Shown here one piece after another: positions 16,947 through 25,843 of a DNA stretch of 64,000 bases. Under the pieces are notes generated by a model. That model worked only from the letters and a program-made list of their open reading frames with translations. It ran no database searches and was not told the origin of the DNA. Position numbers and translations under genes: made by a program. The stretch is from Mariniphaga anaerophila (lineage in GTDB: Bacteria; Bacteroidota; Bacteroidia; Bacteroidales; Prolixibacteraceae): contig NZ_FQUM01000006.1 of assembly GCF_900129025.1 (NCBI RefSeq), positions 186,001 to 250,000 on the forward strand, written 5' to 3'. Every line of letters begins with the position of its first letter. Within the stretch, counting starts at the first letter, position 1.

Positions 16947-18218
16947 ATGAATAGTAAAAATCCGACTTCAAGAAGAAGATTTTTGAAAAGCGCATTGGTT
17001 GCCGGGGCAGGTTTAACCATTATTCCGCGTCATGTGTTGGGCGGAAACGGTTTCGTCCCGCCATCCGATCAGCTTACTAAGGCCATTATTGGTGTAGGAG
17101 GAATGGGACGCGGCCACATTCCATACGAAGGAACCCGGGTGGTAGCCATTTGCGATGTGGATCGTCTGCATCTGGAGAAAGCAAAAAGTATGATTGATTA
17201 CAACGTGAAAACTTTTCACGATTTCAGGGAAGTTGTTCAATTGCCCGAAGTAGATATCGTTCATATTGCAACGCCTCCTCACTGGCACGGACTTATGGCT
17301 GTTGAAGCCGCCAAAGCCGGGAAAGATATCTGGTGCGAAAAACCCATGACCCGTACAATTGGCGAAGGCAAAAAAGTAATGGAGGCAGTAAATGCCCACG
17401 GGCGCATGTTCCGTCTGAACACTTGGTTCCGTTTTAAAGATACATTTTACGGACTGGGCACAGATGTGAAACCGCTGAAGAAAGTAATTGACAGCGGTAT
17501 TTTGGGATGGCCTTTGAAATTTACGGTAAGCGGTATTACCGGTTACAACTGGAAATTCTTCTGGAGTGGCGAACATAATCTTAAACCCATGCCGGTACCC
17601 GAAAACCTGGATTACGACATGTGGCTCGGACCTGCTCCGTACAGACCGTATAATCCCGAACGTGTTCACGCAAAATTCCGCGGCTACTGGGACTACGATG
17701 GCGGTGGACTGGGCGACATGGGACAGCACTACTTAGATCCGGTTCAATATATGCTTGGAAAAGACGACACCAGCCCGGTAAAAATTGAAGTGGATGCTCC
17801 TCAGCAACATTACGATGCAGTAGGTTCCTGGCGCCGGATTACTTATACATATGCCGACGGTTGCCAGATTATTCTCGACGGAGAAAACAAGGACAAAGAT
17901 GCTGCTTACATCGAAGGGCCTAACGGTAAAATTTACCGCGGATTCCGCTCTGATATTCCAAATTTACAATCATTCCTGAAAACATTGCCTGATCCTGAAC
18001 CGCAAATTTCTGTGTTCTCTGAATCAGTAAAAACCAGGAAGAAGTTTGCACTGAATGAAACCAACGGATTCTGGTCTGCTACACTGGTAAACCTTGGTAT
18101 CATTGCAGTACGATTGGGACGCACGTTGAACTTCGACCCCGATAAACTGGAGTTTATTGACGACGAAGGTGCCAACAGAATGATTAACCAACCAATGCGT
18201 GCTCCGTGGACGATCTGA
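16947..18218 (+). CDS. Gfo/Idh/MocA-family oxidoreductase with Tat signal (2)
   Basis: 423 aa paralogue of the first oxidoreductase. Tat signal SRRRFLKS (residues 8-15), Rossmann GVGGMG (49-54), CEKP (130-133), and the downstream MWLGPAPYRPY and GDMGQHYLDP segments of the catalytic domain. The two paralogues differ in their active-site halves, so one may oxidise the glycoside and the other reduce or act on the released 3-keto sugar, regenerating cofactor; this is inference. The stop is 36 bp before the HEAT-DUF1080 gene, indicating co-transcription. Confidence 0.92.
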   Translation: MNSKNPTSRRRFLKSALVAGAGLTIIPRHVLGGNGFVPPSDQLTKAIIGVGGMGRGHIPYEGTRVVAICDVDRLHLEKAKSMIDYNVKTFHDFREVVQLPEVDIVHIATPPHWHGLMAVEAAKAGKDIWCEKPMTRTIGEGKKVMEAVNAHGRMFRLNTWFRFKDTFYGLGTDVKPLKKVIDSGILGWPLKFTVSGITGYNWKFFWSGEHNLKPMPVPENLDYDMWLGPAPYRPYNPERVHAKFRGYWDYDGGGLGDMGQHYLDPVQYMLGKDDTSPVKIEVDAPQQHYDAVGSWRRITYTYADGCQIILDGENKDKDAAYIEGPNGKIYRGFRSDIPNLQSFLKTLPDPEPQISVFSESVKTRKKFALNETNGFWSATLVNLGIIAVRLGRTLNFDPDKLEFIDDEGANRMINQPMRAPWTI

Positions 18219-18254
18219 TTCGCTAAGGATGATTATAATTTAGAATAAAGAAAA

Positions 18255-21200
18255 ATGAACAAAAGAATATTTCAATTTACAGCTATATTGTTTCTGGCGC
18301 TGATTACCTCCGTAACTTTTGCCCAGGACAGGAGAACTCTTGATACGAAGGTGGCAGATGCACTGGCGCAAATGCCAACCAAAGATTTGGTGCATCGCGA
18401 TAGGGTGCTGGTCGATTTAGTAGAACTGGGGCCTGAAGGTTTTCAGAAACTGGCACAACTGTTAACTCCTCCGGGGGTTGGCGACGATACGGCAGTACGT
18501 TTTGCCATTAACAGCCTGGCCAGATATGCAAGCGAGTTTGGAAAAGAAAACGCCCGCACCCTGACAGAATCGGGTTTGCTGGCCGCTTTAAATGAACATT
18601 CCGATACCGAGGTAAAAACCTTTTTGCTGAATCAGCAGAATTTGGTGGGAAGCGATAAATCAGTTGATGCCATAAAAAAATACCTGGCAGAAGCAGATCT
18701 TGTTGAGCCGGTAACACAAACTCTGGTTGCCATCGGATCCGAAAAGGCTGCAATTGCACTTTACGAAGCTTTGCCGGGAACTGACGATGCAGCAAAAGCC
18801 ACGTTAGCAAGAGCACTCGGCGTACTTCGGTACGAACCTGCCGTGCGCCCTGTTACTACTTTCGCCTCGACAGACAACGTTGGGTTGCGCAAAGTTGTAT
18901 TGGCTGCGTTGGCAAATATTGGCAGTCCCGAATCTTATAATTTGCTGCTGAAAGCTGCAAAAGATGTGGATTTTAAATATGACCCTACAAATGCCGCTGA
19001 AGCATTTCTGGAATACGCCAACCGCCTGGGAGAAAAAGGCGAACTGAAACTTTGCCAAAAAGCGTTGAAAACTATTTTCAAAGCCAATCGGGAAAGCGGA
19101 AATCTGCACAATTACTCCGTTGCACTGTCGGTTTACGCACAGCATTTCGACTACGAAGCACTGCCGTTATTATTAAAAGCAGTGGAAAACAGCGATAAAG
19201 CATTTCGCTATTTAGCATTAAATACCGCTGAAAATATCGGTGGCGCTGCCGGAACCCGGATGTGGATTGAAAAAGCAACCGCTGTTCCTGCCGAAACAAA
19301 AGCCGAAATTATTGATATGCTTGGTCGGCGTGGCGATAAACTGGCAGTGGGTTTTGTTACCGAAAGCCTGAACGACGCTTCGGCTGCAGTTCGTGAAGAT
19401 GCCATTGAAGCACTGACCAGGCTGCAGGGAAAGAAAGCAGTTCCTGTCTTAATCGATCACCTGGAAAAAGGTACAGATGCTGAAGCCACAAAACTTGCGC
19501 TGTCGCAGCTCATTGACCGCGAGCACTTGGCTCCGGTTGCAGCCCGGCTAAAAACAACTTCGGGAGCAACCAAGGCAGCATTTATCGATTTGATTGCCGC
19601 AAAATCAGGGAATGGATATTTTTCTGAAGTACTTGCGTTAACCGGGTCAAAAGATGAAAAAGAAAGCACTGCTGCTTTTGCCGCTTTAAAAAATATCTCC
19701 TGCGAAAAAAACCTGGATGCACTGATTAAGCTGCTGCTTGACGCCAACGAGAAAGACGTTCCACAGGTACAAATGGCCGTAGTTGCTGCTGCAAAAGGTA
19801 CAAAAACAGAACAAACTGAAAACGGCAAACTGCTGCGTGCGCTAAAATCAACCGGGAAAAAAGAAAGAATAGTGGCAATTCTGCCTGAAATTGGTGGCGA
19901 CGTCGCTTTGCAAACTGTTACCGACTATTTTAATAATTCAACCGGCAGCCTCAAAGCCACAGCTTTTGAAGCGCTTACCAGTTGGAAAGATTATTCGGCT
20001 GCGGCATCGCTTTATGAAGTAGCAGAAAATTCAACCGGCGAATACCGCGCAAAAGCATTCTCAAATTTTGTTCGGCAGGTACGTTCGGCCAATCTTCCCG
20101 ACGACCAGAAATTACTACAGTACCGGAAAATTATGCCTTTCGCATCGGGTGCTGCAGACCAGAAACTGGTTATTAATGCAATTGGCGGATTGAAAACCTT
20201 CCTGTCGTTGGTTTATCTAGAACAATTTCTGGACAACAACGAACTGCAACAAACCGCAGCCCGCGCAATCATGAAAGTAGCATTGCCCGATGCTGACGGC
20301 AAAAATGCTTTTTCAGGAAAAATTGTAACGAAACTGTTAAAACGGGTTGTTTCTATATTAAAGGGAGAAGAGAGTGATTATGACATTATCAACATCAATA
20401 ATTACCTCGATAAAATGCCCAAAGACGAAGGCTTTGTTTCAATGTTTAACGGGAAAAACCTGGAAGGTTGGCAGGGAATGCTGCTGGACGGCAACCCGAT
20501 AAAAATTGCTGAACTTAGCGCAGCAGAACGCGCCAAAGCTCAGGAAGAAGCCAACAAAAAAATGTTCGACAACTGGAGCGTTAAAGACGGCCAGATTATT
20601 TTTAACGGACACGGAGCTAACCTTGTTTCTGTAAAAGAATACAAAGATTTTGAGATGATTGTTGACTGGAAAATCACCAAAGAAGGCGATAGCGGAATCT
20701 ACCTCAGAGGAACGCCGCAGGTTCAAATTTGGGATACTTCGCGTGTAGAAGTAGGCGCCCAGGTTGGTTCCGGCGGGCTTTACAACAATAATCCCGACAA
20801 TATTCGCAACCCGCTAAAAGTTGCCGACAATCCTCTCGACGATTGGAATACATTCAGAATTACCATGATTGGCGAAAATGTTACGGTTTACCTTAACGGA
20901 GAACTGGTGGTTGACAATGTGACGATGGACAACTTCTGGAATCGCAGCATTCCGATTTTTGAAAAAGGAACTATTGAATTGCAGGCTCACGGAAATGAAC
21001 TGGCATTCAGAGATGTTTATGTCAGAGAAATAAATACCGACGAAATAGGATTAACTGAGGAAGAGAAAAACGAAGGATTTGTTTCGTTGTTCAACGGAAT
21101 GAACCTCGATGGCTGGCAGGGAAACAAAACTGACTACTACGCTGAAAACGGCGAGTTGGTTGTTCAGCCTGCACGCGGCGGCCACGGCAATTTGTTTACC

Positions 21201-21653
21201 GACAAAGAATACGGCGATTTTATTTTCAGGTTCGAATTTCAGCTTACACCGGGTGCCAACAACGGATTGGGAATTCGGGCGCCGCTGGAAGGCGATGCTG
21301 CTTATGCCGGAATTGAACTGCAAATTCTTGACAATACAGCGCCTATTTATGCCAACTTAAAGGAGTACCAGTACCACGGTTCTGCATACGGAATTATTGC
21401 AGCAAAACGTGGCTATCTGAATCCTGTGGGCGAGTGGAACGTGCAGGAAGTGGTAGTAAAAGGGTCGAAGATTAAAGTCACTCTGAATGGCACTGTAATT
21501 TTAGATGGCGATGTTGCAGAAGCGAGCAAAAACGGAACACGTGACGGGAAAAATCACCCGGGCTTAAAACGCGAAAAAGGATACATCGGATTTCTTGGGC
21601 ATGGATCTGAACTGAAGTTCAGAAACATCCGTCTAAAGGATCTGAGTAACTAA
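18255..21653 (+). CDS. secreted HEAT-repeat protein with two C-terminal DUF1080 domains
   Basis: 1132 aa. Signal peptide 1-23 (TFAQD). Residues about 30-700 are an Ala-rich helical solenoid of HEAT/armadillo-like repeats, for example VREDAIEALTRLQGKKAV and repeated LxxALxxIxS units. Two DUF1080 domains follow: about 722-932 (opens DEGFVSMFNGKNLEGWQG) and about 937-1130 (opens NEGFVSLFNGMNLDGWQG), each ending in a FRDVYV or FRNIRL strand. The second is shorter. DUF1080 units cleave 3-keto glycosides; the solenoid may hold the enzymes or the glycan. It is three to four times the usual DUF1080 length and ends PUL1, followed by a terminator. Confidence 0.9.
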   Translation: MNKRIFQFTAILFLALITSVTFAQDRRTLDTKVADALAQMPTKDLVHRDRVLVDLVELGPEGFQKLAQLLTPPGVGDDTAVRFAINSLARYASEFGKENARTLTESGLLAALNEHSDTEVKTFLLNQQNLVGSDKSVDAIKKYLAEADLVEPVTQTLVAIGSEKAAIALYEALPGTDDAAKATLARALGVLRYEPAVRPVTTFASTDNVGLRKVVLAALANIGSPESYNLLLKAAKDVDFKYDPTNAAEAFLEYANRLGEKGELKLCQKALKTIFKANRESGNLHNYSVALSVYAQHFDYEALPLLLKAVENSDKAFRYLALNTAENIGGAAGTRMWIEKATAVPAETKAEIIDMLGRRGDKLAVGFVTESLNDASAAVREDAIEALTRLQGKKAVPVLIDHLEKGTDAEATKLALSQLIDREHLAPVAARLKTTSGATKAAFIDLIAAKSGNGYFSEVLALTGSKDEKESTAAFAALKNISCEKNLDALIKLLLDANEKDVPQVQMAVVAAAKGTKTEQTENGKLLRALKSTGKKERIVAILPEIGGDVALQTVTDYFNNSTGSLKATAFEALTSWKDYSAAASLYEVAENSTGEYRAKAFSNFVRQVRSANLPDDQKLLQYRKIMPFASGAADQKLVINAIGGLKTFLSLVYLEQFLDNNELQQTAARAIMKVALPDADGKNAFSGKIVTKLLKRVVSILKGEESDYDIININNYLDKMPKDEGFVSMFNGKNLEGWQGMLLDGNPIKIAELSAAERAKAQEEANKKMFDNWSVKDGQIIFNGHGANLVSVKEYKDFEMIVDWKITKEGDSGIYLRGTPQVQIWDTSRVEVGAQVGSGGLYNNNPDNIRNPLKVADNPLDDWNTFRITMIGENVTVYLNGELVVDNVTMDNFWNRSIPIFEKGTIELQAHGNELAFRDVYVREINTDEIGLTEEEKNEGFVSLFNGMNLDGWQGNKTDYYAENGELVVQPARGGHGNLFTDKEYGDFIFRFEFQLTPGANNGLGIRAPLEGDAAYAGIELQILDNTAPIYANLKEYQYHGSAYGIIAAKRGYLNPVGEWNVQEVVVKGSKIKVTLNGTVILDGDVAEASKNGTRDGKNHPGLKREKGYIGFLGHGSELKFRNIRLKDLSN

Positions 21654-21674
21654 AAACTAGATTGTTGATAGTAG

Positions 21675-21709
21675 AACGGGATTTCATGTTTTTGAAGTCC
21701 CGTTTTTAT
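21675..21709 (+). terminator. rho-independent terminator ending PUL1
   Basis: AACGGGATTTCA (21675-21686) pairs with TGAAGTCCCGTT (21693-21704) with one G-U pair and a 6-nt loop, followed by a T-run. It closes the enzyme block that began after susD. Confidence 0.85.
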
Positions 21710-21744
21710 TTTGATAATATTTCAGCAGCCCGTCAACGGCATTC

Positions 21745-22524
21745 TTAATAAGATACCTGAACTTTGAAACCGGCCTTTTCCACTTTTGCGGCAATGGCAT
21801 CCAGCTTTTCTGCCGAAACTTTTTCGAGCGAATTTACCGGAGTATCACGGGCAATGGTGTAAATCATCACCTGCTTGGGTTTTATTTCCTGAATTTTCTC
21901 CAACCAGGCAGAGACTTCTTTTTCAGTGGAATTGTCAACAACTACACCTTTAAGACTACCCTTCACAAAAAGGGTTTGCACAATCACTTTCCCGTTAAAA
22001 CTCTTAAACTGCTCAACTACGCTATCCAGGCTGTAATCATTTTTAGGACAGTTTATCAGATTCACTGTTTCGTCAAAAGCCGAATCCAGTTTCAGAATAT
22101 TATCTTCTATTTTAAGCAGGGCATTGAAAACATCGGGCTTGTGCAGCATGGTAGAATTGGACAAAACTGCAATGGACGCATCTGGCGCCAACTGGTTGCG
22201 CAATTCAATAGTATCGTCAATAATTCCGGCAAACTGAGGATGGAGTGTCGGCTCACCATTCCCGGCAAAAGTTATTACGTCGGGCAATTGTTTGTCGGCT
22301 TTCATTTCGTGTAACTTTTCATCCAGCTTTTTCCGAACTTCCTCACGCGAAGGAAGCATTGCCTTTTTGGTTCGTGTTTTTGGCGTAAACCCACATTCGC
22401 AGTAAATACAGTCAAACGAACATACTTTCACATCAACCGGCATTAAATTTATCCCCAGAGAGACACCAAGCCGGCGACTTTTTACCGGGCCGAAAATAAT
22501 TTTATCAAACAGAAATGTAGCCAT
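21745..22524 (-). CDS. radical SAM protein (COG0731-like)
   Basis: 259 aa. The 4Fe-4S/SAM cysteines are in CSFDCIYCECG (Cys35, Cys39, Cys42), followed by the SAM-binding FAGNGEPTLHP segment, and there is no SPASM extension. The N-terminus FDKIIFGPVKSRRLGVSLG is typical of this uncharacterised Fe-S oxidoreductase group. Reaction and substrate are unknown. It stands alone on the minus strand between the end of PUL1 and the pnt operon, separated from pntB by a terminator. Confidence 0.85.
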   Translation of the reverse strand: MATFLFDKIIFGPVKSRRLGVSLGINLMPVDVKVCSFDCIYCECGFTPKTRTKKAMLPSREEVRKKLDEKLHEMKADKQLPDVITFAGNGEPTLHPQFAGIIDDTIELRNQLAPDASIAVLSNSTMLHKPDVFNALLKIEDNILKLDSAFDETVNLINCPKNDYSLDSVVEQFKSFNGKVIVQTLFVKGSLKGVVVDNSTEKEVSAWLEKIQEIKPKQVMIYTIARDTPVNSLEKVSAEKLDAIAAKVEKAGFKVQVSY

Positions 22525-22563
22525 AATTCTTAATTTCCCGGTAAAGGTAATTTCAATCCAGAG

Positions 22564-22590
22564 AATTCGGGATTAAAAATTCGGGATTAA
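22564..22590. repeat. tandem 13-bp direct repeat downstream of pntB
   Basis: AATTCGGGATTAA occurs at 22564-22576 and again at 22578-22590. A third copy of its core ATTCGGGATT lies at 25685-25694, on the other side of the pnt operon. Confidence 0.6.
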
Positions 22591-22604
22591 TTTGAAATTT
22601 CATG

Positions 22605-22636
22605 AAAAAACCTCTCGCCGGCCGGCAAGAGGTTTT
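22605..22636 (-). terminator. rho-independent terminator of the pnt operon
   Basis: On the minus strand AAAACCTCT pairs perfectly with AGAGGTTTT (plus coordinates 22607-22615 and 22628-22636) around a GC-rich GCCGGC-containing loop, with a T-run after it (AAAAAA at 22605-22610 on the plus strand). Confidence 0.85.
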
Positions 22637-22683
22637 CAATATTACTAATTTAACGAATGTAAGGAGTGTCGATTTTGGTTGTT

Positions 22684-24114
22684 TTACAGTTCAGATAGAA
22701 ATTGAGCGACAGTGTCTTTTGCATCGCCTTGTATTACCCACACGCCCTCTTTTCTGTTGTAAATCGGGTTGTCAACTCCCGAGTACCCGGGTTTTAGGTC
22801 GTAATTAAAAATAATTATTTTGGAACACTGATCCACGTTCAAAATGGGCATTCCGTAAATAGGAGTTCCTTCGGCGTTGCGGGCAGCAGGGTTTAACACG
22901 TCGTTGGCTCCCACAACAATGGCAACATCAGCATCTTTAAATTCTTCATTAATATCGTCCATTTCATAAACATCTTCAAAAGGAACGCCTGCTTCAATCA
23001 GCAGAACATCCATGTGCCCCGGCATGCGCCCTGCAACAGGATGAATGGCGTACTTTACGGTTGCTCCGTCGGCAGTCAGCTTTTGGGCAAGGCTTTTAAC
23101 CAGATGCTGCGCGTGGGCAAGAGCCATTCCGTAGCCCGGTACAATGATTACTTTTTTAACTCCTTTTACAACTTCTGCCGGGTTAACAGTCGCTGCAACT
23201 TCTTCCGTCGCCGCAACTTCAGGTGCCTTTTCTGTTTTACTCTCCCCTTTCCCCTGAACCGAAGTCTTTCCAAGTAAAATGTCAGCAAGGTTCCGGTTCA
23301 TGGCTTTGCACATAATTTGGGTAAGGAATAAACCCGATGCCCCCACTATTCCGCCAACTGCAACCAACAAAATATCGGTAACGGCAAAACCTGCAATTGC
23401 TGCAGCCAAACCGCTTAAACTGTTTAGCAGAGAGATGGTAATTGGCATATCGGCGCCGCCAACTCTCACCGAGAAAACCACTCCGAAGGCAGCAGCAAAA
23501 ATCAGCATAACAGAAAGCAGCACCGGAAAAGAAAAATTATTCAGGAAGCCGCCACTAACGATGGAGAACAGCAGAACAACTAACAGAATTGTAGTAATTA
23601 CCTGGTGCAGCGGGAGAACTACCGGTTTTTGTGAAATTACTTTATGAAGTTTGCCTGCGGCAATTAAACTGCCAAACAGAGTAATTGTGCCGATTACAAT
23701 GGCCAGAGAAGCGGTAACTTTTCCGAAAACATCAGGGCTCTGATACAGTGAAACAAGAGCGAAGGAAGCCACAATAGCAGAGGCTGCACCACCAATTCCG
23801 TTCAACAGTGCAACCAACTGAGGCATCTGAATCATTTTTACTTTTTTGGCCAGAATCAATCCAAAAATCAATCCGATGGCCATTCCCGGATAAATAAGCC
23901 AAACCGGCAGAATATCCTTCTTAATAAGCGTAATAACAATACCCAACGCCACTGCAACGGCACTAATAAGGTTTCCCTGCCTGGCGGTTTCTACTTTACT
24001 CATAAAATGGATGCCCAGCAAAACTGCCATTGCCAGTACTCCACACAAAATGTAATAAACCGGATCGGAAAGCAGGCTGGCTGTCGAAAACTGAAGTAAT
24101 ATGCTACTGTTCAT
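22684..24114 (-). CDS. pntB: NAD(P) transhydrogenase subunit beta
   Basis: 476 aa inner-membrane protein: about nine transmembrane helices of domain II (1-270), a Glu/Ala-rich linker, then the NADP-binding domain III (about 305-476, with VPGYGMALAHAQH and the VGANDVLNPAAR block). With the two alpha subunits it couples hydride transfer between NADH and NADP+ to proton flow, supplying NADPH. I start at the ATG at 24114, which overlaps the upstream subunit gene by 11 bp; an upstream in-frame codon at 24138 would add eight Arg/Lys-rich residues. Length matches the family (about 460). Confidence 0.94.
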   Translation of the reverse strand: MNSSILLQFSTASLLSDPVYYILCGVLAMAVLLGIHFMSKVETARQGNLISAVAVALGIVITLIKKDILPVWLIYPGMAIGLIFGLILAKKVKMIQMPQLVALLNGIGGAASAIVASFALVSLYQSPDVFGKVTASLAIVIGTITLFGSLIAAGKLHKVISQKPVVLPLHQVITTILLVVLLFSIVSGGFLNNFSFPVLLSVMLIFAAAFGVVFSVRVGGADMPITISLLNSLSGLAAAIAGFAVTDILLVAVGGIVGASGLFLTQIMCKAMNRNLADILLGKTSVQGKGESKTEKAPEVAATEEVAATVNPAEVVKGVKKVIIVPGYGMALAHAQHLVKSLAQKLTADGATVKYAIHPVAGRMPGHMDVLLIEAGVPFEDVYEMDDINEEFKDADVAIVVGANDVLNPAARNAEGTPIYGMPILNVDQCSKIIIFNYDLKPGYSGVDNPIYNRKEGVWVIQGDAKDTVAQFLSEL

Positions 24115-24418
24115 TGTTGTCCTCCTTTTTTTTGCCAAACATTTTCAGCATCCGGTTGGTTACGGCAAACCCACCTGCAACATTAATCATTGCAAGAATA
24201 ATTGCCAGGCTCCCGAATACATAGCCGACAACAGGGTTTGAACTTGACAGTGCAGTAGCCGTGGCAAGCAAAGCTCCCAGAATAGTAATGCCCGACAACG
24301 CATTCATCCCCGACATTAGCGGCGTGTGCAATCGGCTCGGAACATTATTAATAAGCAGGTACCCCACAACCGAGGCCACAACAAAAACTCCCAATAAAAT
24401 GTACTGTATCAAATTCAT
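24104..24418 (-). CDS. pntAB: NAD(P) transhydrogenase alpha-2 (membrane) subunit
   Basis: 104 aa with three hydrophobic helices (about 5-22, 42-60 and 66-88), corresponding to the C-terminal membrane part of the single-chain PntA of E. coli. The split alpha arrangement is the one known from Rhodospirillum rubrum. The motif SRLHTPLMSGMNALSGI in helix 2 is conserved. It lies 29 bp after pntAA and overlaps pntB by 11 bp, so all three subunits are translated from one message. Confidence 0.93.
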   Translation of the reverse strand: MNLIQYILLGVFVVASVVGYLLINNVPSRLHTPLMSGMNALSGITILGALLATATALSSSNPVVGYVFGSLAIILAMINVAGGFAVTNRMLKMFGKKKEDNNEQ

Positions 24419-24447
24419 AGTTTCTTTCTATTTTTTCCTGCCGCATT

Positions 24448-25611
24448 TTATTTTAATCCCATCGCTTCCAGTGCCCCTTCGTGTACAATTTTGCTGTCTT
24501 TTGTAACCAGGATCGAAGCCACAATCTCGTCGGATAAGTCGAGGGCGATTTCATTATCTTTTGTCAGGTAAGTTAGCAGGTTATGAATATTTTTTGAAAA
24601 CATGATAGTGGAGCTGGTAGACAGCATTCCCGGAATATTTTTGATTCCCTGGATGATTACGTCGTGTTTTGTTTCAACAGCTCCCGGCGTTGTAATGGCG
24701 CAGTTTCCTCCCTGGTCGATGGAAATGTCCACAATTACGCTTCCAGGATTCATTGACTCTACCAACTCTTCGGTCAGCAGAACCGGCGCAACTTTTCCCT
24801 GAATCAAAGCCGAACAGAATACGATGTCAGCTTTGGCAATGGTTTCTTTTAAATGGTCACGTTCAATCTCCAGCCATTTCTCGGGCAGTTGGTTGGCATG
24901 TTTTCCGTCGGCACTAACTGCAATTTCCGCAGGAACTCCGGTGTCAACGATAATTGCACCAAGAGATTCAGCATTGCTGTTGGCTTCCGGACGGATGTCT
25001 GCCGAATAAACCATTGCTCCCAGCCCTTTGGCAGTTGCCAGCGCCCGGAGCCCGGCAACACCGGTTCCAATCACAAAAACAGTTGCAGGTTTTAGTCTGC
25101 CCACTGCACTTGTTACAAAAGGCGCAAATTTGCTGATGTCGTTAATTCCCATAATCATACCTTTGTACCCTGCACAGGCACTCATCGACGATAAAGCATC
25201 CATGGACTGGGCGCGGCTGATTCGCGGAACCCCGTCGAGAGTTAATCCGATTATACCCCGTTCTGCCATGTGTTTTACCATTTGATGGTTGGCCGGAGAT
25301 GCCGGGTGAATGAACGTAATCAGATACTGGCCTTCGTGCATCATGTCCAGCTCGTGCTTATTTTTTTCGTGATTGAATTGTGGTTCTTTCACTTTCAGAA
25401 TTACTTCTGCTTTGGAAAAAAGTTCTTCTACGTCGGCTATTGTTTGTGCTCCGGCCTCTTCGTAAGCCTCGTCCCAGTAATGTGAACCGACTCCGGCGCC
25501 TTTTTCAAACAGGACTGTAGCACCGCTTTCAACCATTTTTTTTACGGTTTCGGGAATTGCTGCTACGCGTTTTTCCCCCCGCATTATTTCTTTTGGTACT
25601 CCGATAATCAT
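24448..25611 (-). CDS. pntAA: NAD(P) transhydrogenase alpha-1 (NAD-binding) subunit
   Basis: 387 aa cytoplasmic domain I of the proton-translocating transhydrogenase; binds NAD(H). The N-terminus MIIGVPKEIMRGEKRVAAIPETVKK is that of the AlaDH/PNT family (shown here as two halves: MIIGVPKEI and EKRVAAIPET), and the Rossmann motif VIGTGVAGLRALATAKGLGA starts near residue 180. ADIRPEA, the mobile-loop region and the C-terminal GMLSTSSTIMFSKN are present. First gene of the pntAA-pntAB-pntB operon, with a promoter 28 bp upstream of its ATG. Confidence 0.95.
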   Translation of the reverse strand: MIIGVPKEIMRGEKRVAAIPETVKKMVESGATVLFEKGAGVGSHYWDEAYEEAGAQTIADVEELFSKAEVILKVKEPQFNHEKNKHELDMMHEGQYLITFIHPASPANHQMVKHMAERGIIGLTLDGVPRISRAQSMDALSSMSACAGYKGMIMGINDISKFAPFVTSAVGRLKPATVFVIGTGVAGLRALATAKGLGAMVYSADIRPEANSNAESLGAIIVDTGVPAEIAVSADGKHANQLPEKWLEIERDHLKETIAKADIVFCSALIQGKVAPVLLTEELVESMNPGSVIVDISIDQGGNCAITTPGAVETKHDVIIQGIKNIPGMLSTSSTIMFSKNIHNLLTYLTKDNEIALDLSDEIVASILVTKDSKIVHEGALEAMGLK

Positions 25612-25638
25612 TTGTGCAAAGTTTTTTTAATTTCCTAT

Positions 25639-25666
25639 CAAAAATAGATACACCTTTTGGTTCAAA
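25639..25666 (-). promoter_or_regulatory. promoter of the pnt operon
   Basis: On the minus strand TTTG (25663-25666), 16-bp spacer, TATTTTTG (25639-25646), an exact TAnnTTTG -7 element. Start near 25632 gives a leader of about 20 nt to the pntAA ATG. Confidence 0.6.
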
Positions 25667-25787
25667 ATATGATAAAACTTAATGATTCGGGATTCTTCGG
25701 ATTCAGAAAAGTAACTGAAACTGAGCCCGTCATTAATTTGAAAGTTAATTTTCCAATAATACAGTGAATTGAAAATTTTCGATAATC

Positions 25788-25817
25788 ATTGTTTTCAGAT
25801 TGATACTTGTATCTTTG
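25788..25817 (+). promoter_or_regulatory. promoter of the PLP aminotransferase gene
   Basis: ATTG at 25788-25791 (3 of 4 to TTTG), 18-bp spacer, TATCTTTG at 25810-25817 (exact TAnnTTTG). It lies inside the N-terminal extension that a longer reading of the gene would need, supporting the 25844 start. Confidence 0.6.
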
Positions 25818-25843
25818 TCCCCTCACAAAACATTTTGTACAAC

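Noticed and set aside
17013-17729. 238-codon minus-strand frame opposite oxidoreductase 2
   Set aside because: Antisense of a conserved Gfo/Idh/MocA gene; no family match and His/Phe-rich composition.
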